Part shown: positions 8,619-17,717 of the stretch, piece after piece
Layout: every line of letters begins with the position of its first letter
How positions within the stretch are numbered: position 1 is the stretch's first letter
From: Bin5 sp965242905
Lineage (GTDB): Bacteria > Chloroflexota > Anaerolineae > Caldilineales > Caldilineaceae
Direction of reading: 5' to 3'
DNA: 64,000 nt
NCBI GenBank assembly: GCA_965242905.1
Contig: CBDETM010000002.1
Coordinates: 310,001 to 374,000 of the forward strand
Position numbers and translations under genes: made by a program
The notes under the pieces: model-generated
The model's database searches: none
Seen by the model: only the letters and a program-made list of their open reading frames with translations
Told to the model about the DNA's origin: nothing

Positions 8619-10106
8619 ATGACACAGAAACAGGAAGTTCTCAACTACGTCAACGGCCAGTGGGAGCGAAACGGTGCCTCGGACGCGCTTGACGTGCATA
8701 ACCCTGCGACGGGCGGCACGATAGCGACTGTGGGGCTGTCGCCGGCTGCGGAGGTGGATGCGGCGGCGCGGTCTGGGTTGAAGGCCTATGCCGAGTGGCG
8801 AGAGACGCCGGTGGTCGACCGCGTGCAACCGCTTTTTCGGTTGAAGATGCTGCTGGAGGAGCATCTGGAAGAGATTGGGCGGGTCATCACTGAGGAGTGC
8901 GGCAAGACTTTCGCGGAGAGCGTGGGCGAGATGCGGCGGGGTATTGAGAATGTGGAGGTCGCGTGCGGCACGCCTTCGCTTATGCAGGGGTGGAACAACG
9001 AGGACATTGCGAGCGGTATCGACGAGCACATGTTTAGGCAACCGCTGGGCGTGGTGGCGGCGATCACGCCGTTCAATTTTCCCGGCATGATTCCGCTGTG
9101 GTTTCTTCCCTATGCGGTGGCGACCGGAAACTGCTTCATTCTCAAGCCGAGCGAAAAGGTGCCGATGACGACGCAGAAGCTGTTTGCGTTGATTGAGGAG
9201 GCCGGATTCCCGCCGGGCGTTGTGCAGCTTGTAAACGGCGGCGCGGATACGGTCAACGCGATTCTCGACCATCCTGAAATTCGGGCGATCAGCTTTGTGG
9301 GCTCGACTGCAGTGGCGAAGTACGTCTACAGCCGGGCCACGGCCAACGGCAAGCGGGCGCAGTGCCAGGGCGGGGCGAAGAATCCGGTGGTGATCATGCC
9401 GGACGCGAATATCGAGACGACTACGCAGATGATGGGCGATTCGGCATTCGGGTGTGCGGGCCAGCGGTGTCTTGCGGTCTCGGTTGCGGTGACGGTCGGC
9501 GAGGCCAGAGATCCCTTTACCGAGGGCATCGCTGATCTGGCGGCCAGCCGGAAGGTGGGTTACGGCCTGGACGATTCCACGGAGATGGGACCTGTCATCA
9601 CGCGGGAGAGCAAGCAGCGCATCGAGGGCCTGATTGAGGACGGGGCACAAGAGGGGGCGCGTGTCCTAGTGGATGGGCGACAGAAGAAGGTGGCGGGGTA
9701 CGACGATGGCTATTGGGTGTTCCCGACGGTGCTAGACTCGGTGGACCCGGCAAGCCAGATCGCGCGTACGGAGATTTTCGGCCCGGTTCTCAGCCTGATG
9801 CACGCGGATACGATTGAGGACGCAATTGCGTTGATCAATGATCGAAGCGTCAGCGCGTACGGGAATATGGCCTGTCTATTCACGAGCAGCGGCGCGGTGG
9901 CTCGCCAGTTCCGGCACGAGGTCGACGCCGGAAATATCGGCATAAACATCGGGGTGGCGGCGCCGATGGCCTTCTTCCCGTTCAGCGGCTGGAACGAGAG
10001 CTTTTTCGGCGATCTCCACGCGCAGAGCCGACACGGGATAGAGTTTTACACACAGACGAAGGTTGTAGTGGAGCGCTGGCCGCAGCATTGGAGCAGGAAG
10101 TTCTAG
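8619..10106 (+). CDS. iolA: CoA-acylating methylmalonate/malonate-semialdehyde dehydrogenase
   Basis: Converts malonate semialdehyde or methylmalonate semialdehyde to acetyl- or propionyl-CoA, the last step of inositol (or valine) breakdown. At 495 aa it is full length. MMSDH-specific features are the GGAKNPVVIMPDAN segment (251-264) replacing the usual catalytic-Glu LELGGK motif, catalytic Cys284 in FGCAGQRCLAVS, and a C-terminal FFPFSGW stretch. AGGAGAGG just upstream supports ATG 8619. The family is called mmsA in valine catabolism and iolA in inositol operons; the iolD neighbourhood favours iolA. Confidence 0.93.
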   Translation: MTQKQEVLNYVNGQWERNGASDALDVHNPATGGTIATVGLSPAAEVDAAARSGLKAYAEWRETPVVDRVQPLFRLKMLLEEHLEEIGRVITEECGKTFAESVGEMRRGIENVEVACGTPSLMQGWNNEDIASGIDEHMFRQPLGVVAAITPFNFPGMIPLWFLPYAVATGNCFILKPSEKVPMTTQKLFALIEEAGFPPGVVQLVNGGADTVNAILDHPEIRAISFVGSTAVAKYVYSRATANGKRAQCQGGAKNPVVIMPDANIETTTQMMGDSAFGCAGQRCLAVSVAVTVGEARDPFTEGIADLAASRKVGYGLDDSTEMGPVITRESKQRIEGLIEDGAQEGARVLVDGRQKKVAGYDDGYWVFPTVLDSVDPASQIARTEIFGPVLSLMHADTIEDAIALINDRSVSAYGNMACLFTSSGAVARQFRHEVDAGNIGINIGVAAPMAFFPFSGWNESFFGDLHAQSRHGIEFYTQTKVVVERWPQHWSRKF

Positions 10107-10140
10107 GTGCAGGCGGTTCGTAAACTACTGCTGCACACTC

Positions 10141-10185
10141 GCCCCGCCGGTTGCAGGTTCTTCGGGACTTGCTTAACGGCGGGGC
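10141..10185 (+). other. Intercistronic hairpin
   Basis: A 9-bp perfect inverted repeat, GCCCCGCCG (10141-10149) and CGGCGGGGC (10177-10185), lies between iolA and the next oxidoreductase. There is no T-run, so it may be an mRNA-processing or stability stem rather than a terminator. Confidence 0.4.
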
Positions 10186-10233
10186 TGTCTTGACCAGCCG
10201 GGACTAGCACGACTTGAGGAAGGTGAGGCAGGC

Positions 10234-11421
10234 ATGGTCCAAGAGATAGGTATCGGCGTCATTGGCATGGGCTGGATGGGTACGACCCACAGCCGGTCCT
10301 ACAGGCTGGTGAACGACCGTTTTCACGACAGCAGCGTGCGGGTGCGGCTGGTGATCTGCGCCGACGATGTGGCGCACAGGGCGGAGGAGGCGAGAGATAC
10401 GCTGGGATTCGAGGCGTCCACGACTGACTGGCATGAGGTCGTCGATCACCCCGAGGTACAGGTCGTCAACATCGCGGCGCCGAATTTCCTGCATAAGGAG
10501 ATGGTGGAAGCGGCAACCAAAGCCGGGAAGCATGTCTTCTGTGAAAAGCCGGTGGGACGCAGCCCGCAGGAGACGGCGGCGATCGAAAGGCTGGCGCGTG
10601 AAGCGGGTGTGATGAGCTTTGTCGGCTTCAACTACCGGTGGGCGCCGATGGTGCAGCATTGCAGGGAGCTGATCGACTCGGGCAAGTTGGGTCGTCTGAC
10701 GCATTACCGGGGCCGCTTTTTCGCGATGTACGGCAGTAACCCCTACGGGATGTTGACGTGGCGCTTCAGGAGGGAGCAGGCCGGGCTGGGTGTGCTGGGC
10801 GATATCATGTCGCATACTGTAGACATGGCGCATATGCTCGTCGGACCTATCAGACGGCTGGTCAGCAGCCGGAATGTGTTCATAAGAGAGCGTCCATTGC
10901 CGGTGCCCGGACAGGGGACGCACTTTTCGGTCGGCAAGGAGGGCGACCCGACCGGCGAGGTGGAAAACGAAGACTACGTTGGCGCCTTGGTCGAGTTTGA
11001 GAACGGCGTGCAGGGCAGTTTTGAGGCCTGCCGGGCTATCTTCGGGCCCAAGTGTGAAATGTCGTTCGAGGTTAACGGCACAGCGGGCGCGGCCAATTGG
11101 AACTTTGAACGGATGAACGAACTGGAGTTGTATCTGCCCGGCAGGGACGGGATGCATGACGGATATACAACGTTGCTGGGGGGCCCTGCCTACCCTTCCC
11201 ATGCGCGATTCAATCCTGGAGACGGCATTGGGCTGGGCTACGAGGACCTGAAGGTACTGGAGGCGCACAATTTCCTGATGTCGATTGCCGAAGGAGTTCA
11301 GCGGTCGCCCAGTTTTGCGGATGCGCGGCGCCTGGCGGAGGTGCAGGAGGCGATGTCACGGTCCTGGGAGAGCGGCGCGTGGGAGGAGGTACGACCGCTG
11401 TCCGACGAGAGCAGCGTTTAG
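10234..11421 (+). CDS. Gfo/Idh/MocA family oxidoreductase
   Basis: Dehydrogenase of 395 aa. Rossmann loop GMGWMG at residues 11-16, EKP Lys105, and GDIMSH with Asp190 and His194 at the D-x3-H spacing of inositol/glucose-fructose family catalytic residues. The GFNYRWAP motif (131-138) is typical of the fold's second domain. It starts 127 bp after iolA behind GAGGAAGG and is in the same direction as the rest of the cluster. It is longer than the IolG-like paralogues, so it probably acts on a different sugar or cyclitol. Substrate cannot be read from sequence. Confidence 0.87.
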   Translation: MVQEIGIGVIGMGWMGTTHSRSYRLVNDRFHDSSVRVRLVICADDVAHRAEEARDTLGFEASTTDWHEVVDHPEVQVVNIAAPNFLHKEMVEAATKAGKHVFCEKPVGRSPQETAAIERLAREAGVMSFVGFNYRWAPMVQHCRELIDSGKLGRLTHYRGRFFAMYGSNPYGMLTWRFRREQAGLGVLGDIMSHTVDMAHMLVGPIRRLVSSRNVFIRERPLPVPGQGTHFSVGKEGDPTGEVENEDYVGALVEFENGVQGSFEACRAIFGPKCEMSFEVNGTAGAANWNFERMNELELYLPGRDGMHDGYTTLLGGPAYPSHARFNPGDGIGLGYEDLKVLEAHNFLMSIAEGVQRSPSFADARRLAEVQEAMSRSWESGAWEEVRPLSDESSV

Positions 11422-11469
11422 TGGCCTCCTTCAGTACAAACCCACATCGGATTCAGGGAGGGATTTGAT

Positions 11470-12579
11470 ATGTCGGAGGCAGTAAGGGTAGGTGTCGTCA
11501 GCACAAGTTGGTGGGCGGACGCGATGTATTTGCCGGCATTGGACGCCCATCCGGGAGCGAATGTGGTAGCGGTCTGCGGCCGAAACCGGGAACGGGCAGA
11601 GAGTTTTGCAGCGCGCTGGAACATTACTCAGGTATACACAAGCTACGAGTCGCTGATTGAAAGCGGTGAGATTGAGGCGCTGGTGGTGGCGTCCGGTCAT
11701 GAGACACACTACCCGATCACGATGCAGGCACTGGATGCGGGCTTGCACGTGCTATGCGAAAAGCCTCTGGCGCTGACCTACGGTCATGCAGCTGAGATGG
11801 CTGCCCTGGCTGCGGAAAAGGGCGTTGTTCACTGCACTCCATTTACGTACCGCTTCATGCCGACGAACAGGTACATCAAGGACTTGGTGGAGGATGGCTA
11901 CATTGGCAGGCCGTATCACCTGAACCTGCGATACTATACGGGCTACGCGCGCGAGCCGGGCTATGGATGGAGGCACGACCGGGCTTTCGCGGCAACGGGT
12001 GTGCTGGGCAACATCGCGTCGCACTTTTTCTACCTGGCGTATTGGTGGTTTGGCGAGGTCACAGATGTGTTTTGCCTGGCGGGAGAGTTTGTTGACCGGC
12101 CCGATGTCACACCGGAAGGGAAGCCGTATGAACGAACGGAGGATGGGGCCTACACTTTGCTGAAGTTTGCGAATGGTGCGCAGGGGCTGGTTCAGGCTTC
12201 GGCCGTTTGCACGGAAGAGTCGGTCTTCGGGCAGCGGCATGAGTTCGATTTGCACGGGGAAGAGGGTACGCTGCGCAGTGTGATCGATTGGGTTGAAAGG
12301 CAGGATGTTGAGGGCACACGGCGAGGAGAAGGTCCTACGCGGCCGCTCGAGTTGCCGGAGCACGTTTGGGGGGCGGCGCGGCGCGATACGGTGCACAATA
12401 CCTATCGAGATGTTTTCCGGGTCGAGGACAATATGACGCGGGGTTGGATCAATGCGATCGCCGATGGGGAGCCCTTCAGCCCGAGTCTTGAAGATGGGGC
12501 GGTCGTACAGCGTATCACTGACGCGGCTGATTTGAGCGCACGCGAAGGGCGCTGGATCCGGCTGCAGGATATAGATTGA
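11470..12579 (+). CDS. Gfo/Idh/MocA family oxidoreductase with atypical nucleotide loop
   Basis: Third family member in the cluster, 369 aa. EKP Lys98 is present and the second-domain GNIASH gives Asn181/His185, so Asn replaces the usual catalytic Asp. The dinucleotide loop reads VVSTSWWAD instead of GxGxxG, unusual but seen in some divergent members. SD-like AGGGAGG at 11457-11463 precedes ATG 11470. It ends 10 bp before the IolG-like gene, so the two are almost certainly co-transcribed. Function unknown; the altered loop and Asn suggest a changed cofactor or reaction. Confidence 0.85.
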   Translation: MSEAVRVGVVSTSWWADAMYLPALDAHPGANVVAVCGRNRERAESFAARWNITQVYTSYESLIESGEIEALVVASGHETHYPITMQALDAGLHVLCEKPLALTYGHAAEMAALAAEKGVVHCTPFTYRFMPTNRYIKDLVEDGYIGRPYHLNLRYYTGYAREPGYGWRHDRAFAATGVLGNIASHFFYLAYWWFGEVTDVFCLAGEFVDRPDVTPEGKPYERTEDGAYTLLKFANGAQGLVQASAVCTEESVFGQRHEFDLHGEEGTLRSVIDWVERQDVEGTRRGEGPTRPLELPEHVWGAARRDTVHNTYRDVFRVEDNMTRGWINAIADGEPFSPSLEDGAVVQRITDAADLSAREGRWIRLQDID

Positions 12580-12589
12580 GGAGGCAGCG

Positions 12590-13624
12590 GTGGAGCAGAA
12601 GGTCAGATTCGCTATCATCGGAGCCGGGCGGATTGGGCAGGTTCATGCGGAGAATCTGACGCGTCATATCCAGGAAGCGGAGGTGGTCGCGATCGCCGAC
12701 GTTGTCAAGGATGCGGCGGAGCAGACGGCGCGGCGGTTCGGCATTGCGCAGGCGAGCGGAGAACCGGAGGAGGTCTTCGGTCGGGAGGACGTTGATGCGG
12801 TGGCAATCTGCTCATCTACGGAGACGCACGCTGATTTCATTATTCAGGCAGCCCGAGCGGGCAAACACGCATTTTGTGAAAAGCCGATCGCGCTGGACCT
12901 GCCTGCGGTAGACGCTGCGCTGGCGGCTGTTGCAGAAAGCGGAACGAAACTGCAGATTGGCTTCAACCGGCGGTTCGACCCCAACTTCCGCAATATTCGG
13001 GATGCTGTGCGGAGTGGTGAAGTGGGAACCCCCTATCTGGTGCAGATCACGAGCCGGGACCCGGCTCCGCCGCCACTGAGCTATATCAGGGGCTCCGGCG
13101 GCCTGTTTCTGGACATGATGATTCACGACTTTGATATGGCGCGCTTCCTGCTGGACGACGAGGTGGAAGAGGTTTCGGCCTCGGGAGCAGTTCGGGTTGA
13201 TCCAGCAATAGGGGAGGCTGGCGATATCGACACGGCCGTGGTCACGTTGCGGTACGTCTGCGGTGCGCTTGGCGTGATCACCAACTCGCGCCAGGCTGTG
13301 TACGGGGGCGATCAGAGAGTGGAGGTTCTCGGCTCACTTGGGTCGATCATGTGTGAAAACAACACGCCCGACCGGGTAATCAGGCAGACCGAGGCCGGTG
13401 TTGTCCATGCGAAGCCACTCTACTTTTTCCTTGAACGGTATATGGCCGCGTATGCGGATGAGTTGCGGTCCTTCATTGGCGCAATCCGGGATGATACGGA
13501 GGTCGAAGTAACGGGCAGAGACGGACGAGCCCCGGTGGCGCTGGCCCTGGCTGCGGGCAGGTCATACAGGGAGAATCGGGCGATCGCACTCAGCGAAATC
13601 TCACCTTCAGAGAGTCCAAGTTAG
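12590..13624 (+). CDS. iolG: Inositol 2-dehydrogenase
   Basis: NAD-dependent oxidation of myo-inositol to 2-keto-myo-inositol (scyllo-inosose), the entry step of inositol catabolism. 344 aa, matching the family. Rossmann loop GAGRIG (11-16), Lys98 in CEKP, GFNRRFDPNF (124-133), and Asp175/His179 in LDMMIHDFDMARFLL, aligned with the Lys97/Asp172/His176 set of B. subtilis IolG. GTG start (12590) behind a strong GAGGAGG at 12578-12584 that overlaps the previous stop codon, indicating translational coupling. Of the four paralogues here this has the clearest IolG signature. Confidence 0.87.
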   Translation: MEQKVRFAIIGAGRIGQVHAENLTRHIQEAEVVAIADVVKDAAEQTARRFGIAQASGEPEEVFGREDVDAVAICSSTETHADFIIQAARAGKHAFCEKPIALDLPAVDAALAAVAESGTKLQIGFNRRFDPNFRNIRDAVRSGEVGTPYLVQITSRDPAPPPLSYIRGSGGLFLDMMIHDFDMARFLLDDEVEEVSASGAVRVDPAIGEAGDIDTAVVTLRYVCGALGVITNSRQAVYGGDQRVEVLGSLGSIMCENNTPDRVIRQTEAGVVHAKPLYFFLERYMAAYADELRSFIGAIRDDTEVEVTGRDGRAPVALALAAGRSYRENRAIALSEISPSESPS

Positions 13625-13641
13625 CTTTTTTTGTTCGACTG

Positions 13642-13670
13642 CGATCCGGCCGTGTCCTTTAGCCGGATCG
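13642..13670 (+). other. Hairpin after iolG
   Basis: Perfect 9-bp stem CGATCCGGC / GCCGGATCG with an 11-nt loop, 18 bp past the iolG stop. A T-run precedes rather than follows it on the plus strand, so it is not a standard intrinsic terminator; it may mark the 3' end of the cluster transcript. Confidence 0.45.
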
Positions 13671-13932
13671 ACGCGCCAATTACCAGGGCAGGCTGCGTCC
13701 TAGTCATCCTCGATTCGTTTCCCAGACGCCCTTGCGTAAGTCTCAGAAGAAGGCGTTCAGTATCTCTCCAGCTGGATACTCTCCGGTCAGAACTTCATAC
13801 TGGAACGTGATAGTCCCTATGGCGGCTTGAAGTCGGTGAATTGGCAGAGCGTCGTTTCGGTAATCCAGTCCTGGAATCTTCACGCTCCTCAATGCTTCCG
13901 GGGCATTCTTTTTTGCACATCGTGCAACAACA

Positions 13933-14224
13933 AAGCCATGTTCTGTGTGTGTACCGTGTGCGATCTGTCTGGGTGGAATGCACGGTCAGATCTTCTGTAG
14001 CGGGCTCCCGATGGTCATGGTGGTGAACAGGGGATATACGGGAGCTGCCTCTCCTGTCTTGCCTGCGCTGGCACGTTTTCGGTTACTATCAGGAAGCGCG
14101 GGCCGCCGCGGGAAGACAACTTCGTATTTCCCACACACTCGCTGCGGCGCGAGGTTGTAGGAGAGGGGGCGTTGCGGGGGCGGAGCCCCCGCACAAGGGA
14201 GGGCCGACTAGGCCCGACCGCCCA
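13933..14224 (+). repeat. Dispersed intergenic repeat, copy A
   Basis: First of three copies (others near 27.2 and 50.0 kb, same orientation). The left two thirds is diverged but alignable (TGTGTGCG, TAGCGGGCTC, CTTGCCTGCGCTGGCAC, CACACTCGCTGCGG blocks). The right end is a 55-bp core (14169-14223) differing from the other copies at one base. The core folds into an 8-bp stem GCGGGGGC/GCCCCCGC (loop GGA) and a second GGGCC/GGCCC stem. No transposase is nearby. Confidence 0.85.
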
Positions 14225-14715
14225 GAACTACAGGGGCCAGAGGCTGGGGGCCAGGAGTTAGAAGAGGCGGCGTTTCATAGAGAATTGGAATGAAGTGGAG
14301 AGAGGTATCCTCGTTTGCAGGATTCGGGGTCGCCACCAGGCTGTGATTTGGCGGTTACTTCGTTCATCAGATAGTCAGAGTCTCTACGAATACCGTTCGA
14401 TTGCACTACAGTTCAGTTGCATCGCGGGGCGGGCTGCCTACGTTATTCGGGAATGCGACTGGGAAGGTGTTGTTTCCCGTTAATCAACCCTTTTGGCTAT
14501 GGTAGACTTAGGAGACGATGCAGGTTTTCTGGAAGCCTCCGATTCGTCCCCGACCGGCCATTTGGGCCGAGAATTTCAAGATGCTGTAACGCTGGCTGCA
14601 CGCAGCCCTTCTCAATTCTTTCCCGTCGACCTATGCAGTCTCGGTGGCGACTCGCGACCTGATCGGGGTTCGATCAGGTGAGCACATTGGGGCCGAGACA
14701 TTGAAGAATCGCCGT

Positions 14716-17691
14716 ATGTCAAGTCGTAATGGAGAACTACCCACAGTGAGGCGCACGCTGAGCGCGGCTGGGCCCATAGCGATGGTTGTGGCCCTGGCAG
14801 GTGTCCTGCTCTATCTCCTGCTCTACAACGGCCGCGCTGATTCAGCCGATCTCGCTAAAGACGTGAACCTGACGACCGGGGCGGAACGCGCCGATTTGCG
14901 GAAGGCGGAAGCCGGAGATAGCGGGCTCCTGGAGAGCCGAACTCAGATAAGCGCCCTCTCGAGTCAGACTTCAGCGGTCCCTTATACGAAGACGCTGGGT
15001 GTTTCCGAGTTCGGGCTGGGTTTCGTGAACTCGGCCGAGACCAACAGCGGGGCTGGCAGGATCCAACGCGGGGTAGATACCGGTGTTCGCATGGACCGCT
15101 TTCCCGTCTATTGGGAGCAGGTAGAGAAACGGATAGGGGAGTTTACGTGGACCGGCCAGGACGCGGCCATTCTGGCGAATGAAGGCAAGAACCTGAATAC
15201 CTTGGCGATATTGCTGGGTACTCCTCGCCAATATCGCCTGGGGAGCCGGTCAGCTTCGACATCGCTCGGCGGTTCATTCACGGAATTGCCGGAGAACTTC
15301 GCACCGAGATCGGCGGATTGCCTGCCGCAGGAGGCCGGGGGCGAGTGCGATCTAATGGAGGTGATAGATGTTTCCGGGAGGCAGGTGCGAGTTACGCGGG
15401 ACGGGCTGCAGGGGCAGTCCGGCACTTGCCAACGTCACGAGGGTCCTCCGGCGCCATTTGGGTTGAGTAATTCGATATTCACCGACGGCACCGATGTTCC
15501 GTCGACCGATGCACGGCTCAACCCAACAAACCCATGGGCCCGCTTTGTCGGCGCGGCGGTGAACCGGTACAAGCCTGGAGGCGACGCGGGCACTAACATT
15601 CGCCATTGGGAGATCTGGAATGAGCCGGACCTGTGTCATTTTTGGTCGGGGACGCCTCAGGAATACGCTCGCTTGCTGAAGGTTGCCTACATTGTAATCA
15701 AGTGGATTGACCCCGAGGCCTACGTGGTGTTCGGCGGCCTTGCGCACTTCGAAAACGGGCAGTGGCTCTATGACATGTTGGACGCGCTGGCGACCGACTC
15801 TCTAAGCATTCAGAACAGTGGATTCTTTGACGCGGCGGGCAGTCATCATTATTCGCTATCTTACGTCGGCTACCAGTACACGAGGAAAGTTCGCAACGCG
15901 CTGGACGCGCGCGGTTGGGGGGATAAGCCGATCTGGATTACGGAGAGCGGTGTGCCGGTCTGCAACGACTACCCTGGTCCTACCTGTCCCAGCCCGTGGC
16001 GGGCCACGGCAAATGAGCAGGCGTCGTACATTTGGCAGAATATCGCTTATACCAGGCTGGCCGGCGGGGGTCCGATATTCCACTTCATGCTTCACGACGA
16101 TTGCGGGAACGTGGTTGCGGTCGATTCGCCTGACGGGTTTGGGCTGGCGAAGAACGAGAGCATCAGTTTCTGCTCGCCGTCCAACGCCGAAACACGGGTG
16201 TCCTACAATGCCTTCAAATTAGCCAATCAGCACTTCACGGGCACTGAAGTTGCCTGGGCGGACATTGAACGTTTTCGGGTGCGGCGGATTGCATTCTATC
16301 ACCCGGAGACAGAGGAGCGGCGACTGCTGACTTGGTCGCTCAATACGCAGGCGCAGACGGCTGAGATTCCGGCTACGGGTACTAGCGGCCGTCTGATTCG
16401 ATTAGATGGTACAACAACTGTCGTAACACCGACCGCCGGAATCTATGAGGTCAGCCTCAATGGTGCGACAAATACGAACTGGCCTGACGGGCAGGGGGGA
16501 TACAGCATGGGCATATACGGCGAGCCTGTGTTACTGATTGAAACGGACACGATGTCACCCACGGCGTCGATAGTGGGCCTGCCGGCTCACTCGCCGCAGA
16601 CTTTTCCCGTGACGTGGCATGCAAGAGATTGGGGCTCCGGGGTGATATCGACTTCGGTATATGTAAAGGTCGATGATGGAGATTGGGAACTGTGGCAGGA
16701 TGGGGTTGAAGCGTACGGCAAGGCATCCTACACCGGCGAGGCTGGCAAGAAATATGCATTCAGTGTCGCGGCAGAAGACAGACTGGGGTACAAGCTGGAT
16801 GCAGTTACATCGCTGGCTGAGACGACTGTTGCGGAACACAGTTCCGTTACGGGCAGAGTTATCAACCCGGCAGGGGAGGCCGGCGTTGGGGTCCAAGTGA
16901 GCATCGGCACGACAACGGCCACGACCGACGCGAGCGGCCGGTTCACGATGACGGTGCCGATCGGGAGCTGGAATATCTCAGTTGGTAGTCAGCTGCTGAT
17001 GCGAAGGCGTGTTTTCGGTACGAGCGAGAGCCTGGCGCTGCTCTACTCGCCAGGGACGAATGCTGTGACAAATGGGGACTTCGAGAATAGTTTCGCCGGT
17101 TGGACGAAGTCGGGGAGTTCCTCCTCCCTGATCGAAGCGCAGACCGGTGCGTCGGATCATGCGCTGCGGCTGGCCAGTGAATTCGTTCCTAATGATGGCG
17201 TACCCGGGACCGAGGGCAGCGACGGGGGTAACAGCACAGTGTCCCAGCGGGTGACGGTTCCTACGGGCCGACCCTATCTTGCAATCGCCTACAAGGTGGA
17301 AACAGCCGAACCTGACACGGGAACGGACAAGTTCGAAGTTATTGCGGTGGAGGACGGTCAGGCTGCGAACTATATGTTGGTGCAGCGTACGAGCAGCGGG
17401 TGGCAGTACCGCTCGTTCGACATGTCGCAGTACGCGGGCAGGGAGATCAATCTGATTTTCAATGTCTACGAAACGTCGCCGAACCGGCGCACGACCGCGC
17501 TGGTCGACGTTGTAACGCTGAGTGACGTGCCGGCACAAAATCTACAGAGCAGTGGGCCGGGGGCCAGGCCACGGCCTGCAGAAGTGCCTCCTCCTCCTCC
17601 CGTTTCGGCAGAGCCTTCGACGCAAGAAGGAAATGCGACCAGCGGCTACAGGGTCTTTCTGCCTACGGTCCTAAACCTCAGAGACCAGTAG
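14716..17691 (+). CDS. Membrane-anchored clan GH-A-like glycoside hydrolase, multidomain
   Basis: Large surface protein of 991 aa. An N-terminal signal-anchor (about residues 14-36) is followed by a TIM-barrel hydrolase with the clan GH-A acid/base Glu303 in HWEIWNEPD and the nucleophile Glu410 in KPIWITESG. Then come a beta-rich Ig-like segment, a carboxypeptidase-regulatory-like domain (VTGRVINPAGEAGVGVQVS), a jelly-roll carbohydrate-binding-like region (NGDFENSFAGW), a Pro-rich linker and the tail YRVFLPTVLNL. It probably cuts a polysaccharide outside the cell; the GH family is not certain (GH39/GH5-like). GTG 14644 is in frame, but ATG 14716 gives a natural N terminus; neither has a strong ribosome site. 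Confidence 0.82.
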   Translation: MSSRNGELPTVRRTLSAAGPIAMVVALAGVLLYLLLYNGRADSADLAKDVNLTTGAERADLRKAEAGDSGLLESRTQISALSSQTSAVPYTKTLGVSEFGLGFVNSAETNSGAGRIQRGVDTGVRMDRFPVYWEQVEKRIGEFTWTGQDAAILANEGKNLNTLAILLGTPRQYRLGSRSASTSLGGSFTELPENFAPRSADCLPQEAGGECDLMEVIDVSGRQVRVTRDGLQGQSGTCQRHEGPPAPFGLSNSIFTDGTDVPSTDARLNPTNPWARFVGAAVNRYKPGGDAGTNIRHWEIWNEPDLCHFWSGTPQEYARLLKVAYIVIKWIDPEAYVVFGGLAHFENGQWLYDMLDALATDSLSIQNSGFFDAAGSHHYSLSYVGYQYTRKVRNALDARGWGDKPIWITESGVPVCNDYPGPTCPSPWRATANEQASYIWQNIAYTRLAGGGPIFHFMLHDDCGNVVAVDSPDGFGLAKNESISFCSPSNAETRVSYNAFKLANQHFTGTEVAWADIERFRVRRIAFYHPETEERRLLTWSLNTQAQTAEIPATGTSGRLIRLDGTTTVVTPTAGIYEVSLNGATNTNWPDGQGGYSMGIYGEPVLLIETDTMSPTASIVGLPAHSPQTFPVTWHARDWGSGVISTSVYVKVDDGDWELWQDGVEAYGKASYTGEAGKKYAFSVAAEDRLGYKLDAVTSLAETTVAEHSSVTGRVINPAGEAGVGVQVSIGTTTATTDASGRFTMTVPIGSWNISVGSQLLMRRRVFGTSESLALLYSPGTNAVTNGDFENSFAGWTKSGSSSSLIEAQTGASDHALRLASEFVPNDGVPGTEGSDGGNSTVSQRVTVPTGRPYLAIAYKVETAEPDTGTDKFEVIAVEDGQAANYMLVQRTSSGWQYRSFDMSQYAGREINLIFNVYETSPNRRTTALVDVVTLSDVPAQNLQSSGPGARPRPAEVPPPPPVSAEPSTQEGNATSGYRVFLPTVLNLRDQ

Positions 17692-17717
17692 CGGAAGCCT
17701 TGCGTCCCATTCAAACT

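Larger units (their letters stand above)
13625..14715. other. Non-coding stretch holding repeat copy A
   Basis: About 1.1 kb between iolG and the glycoside hydrolase. It starts with an 8-T run and a 9-bp hairpin, contains repeat copy A (13933-14224), and then about 490 bp with no recognisable gene. Short open frames here lack ribosome-binding sites and family motifs. Confidence 0.6.

Noticed and set aside
8601..9650. 349-codon open frame opposite iolA
   Set aside because: The iolA frame has all expected catalytic residues; the antisense frame is Arg/His/Leu-rich noise.
10204..11268. 354-codon open frame opposite the Gfo/Idh gene
   Set aside because: Complementary to a verified family member and without motifs.
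14174..14192. GC-rich hairpins in the repeat core as ordinary intrinsic terminators
   Set aside because: No T-run follows on either strand, and the same 55-bp unit recurs at three unrelated sites, so a repeat explanation fits better.
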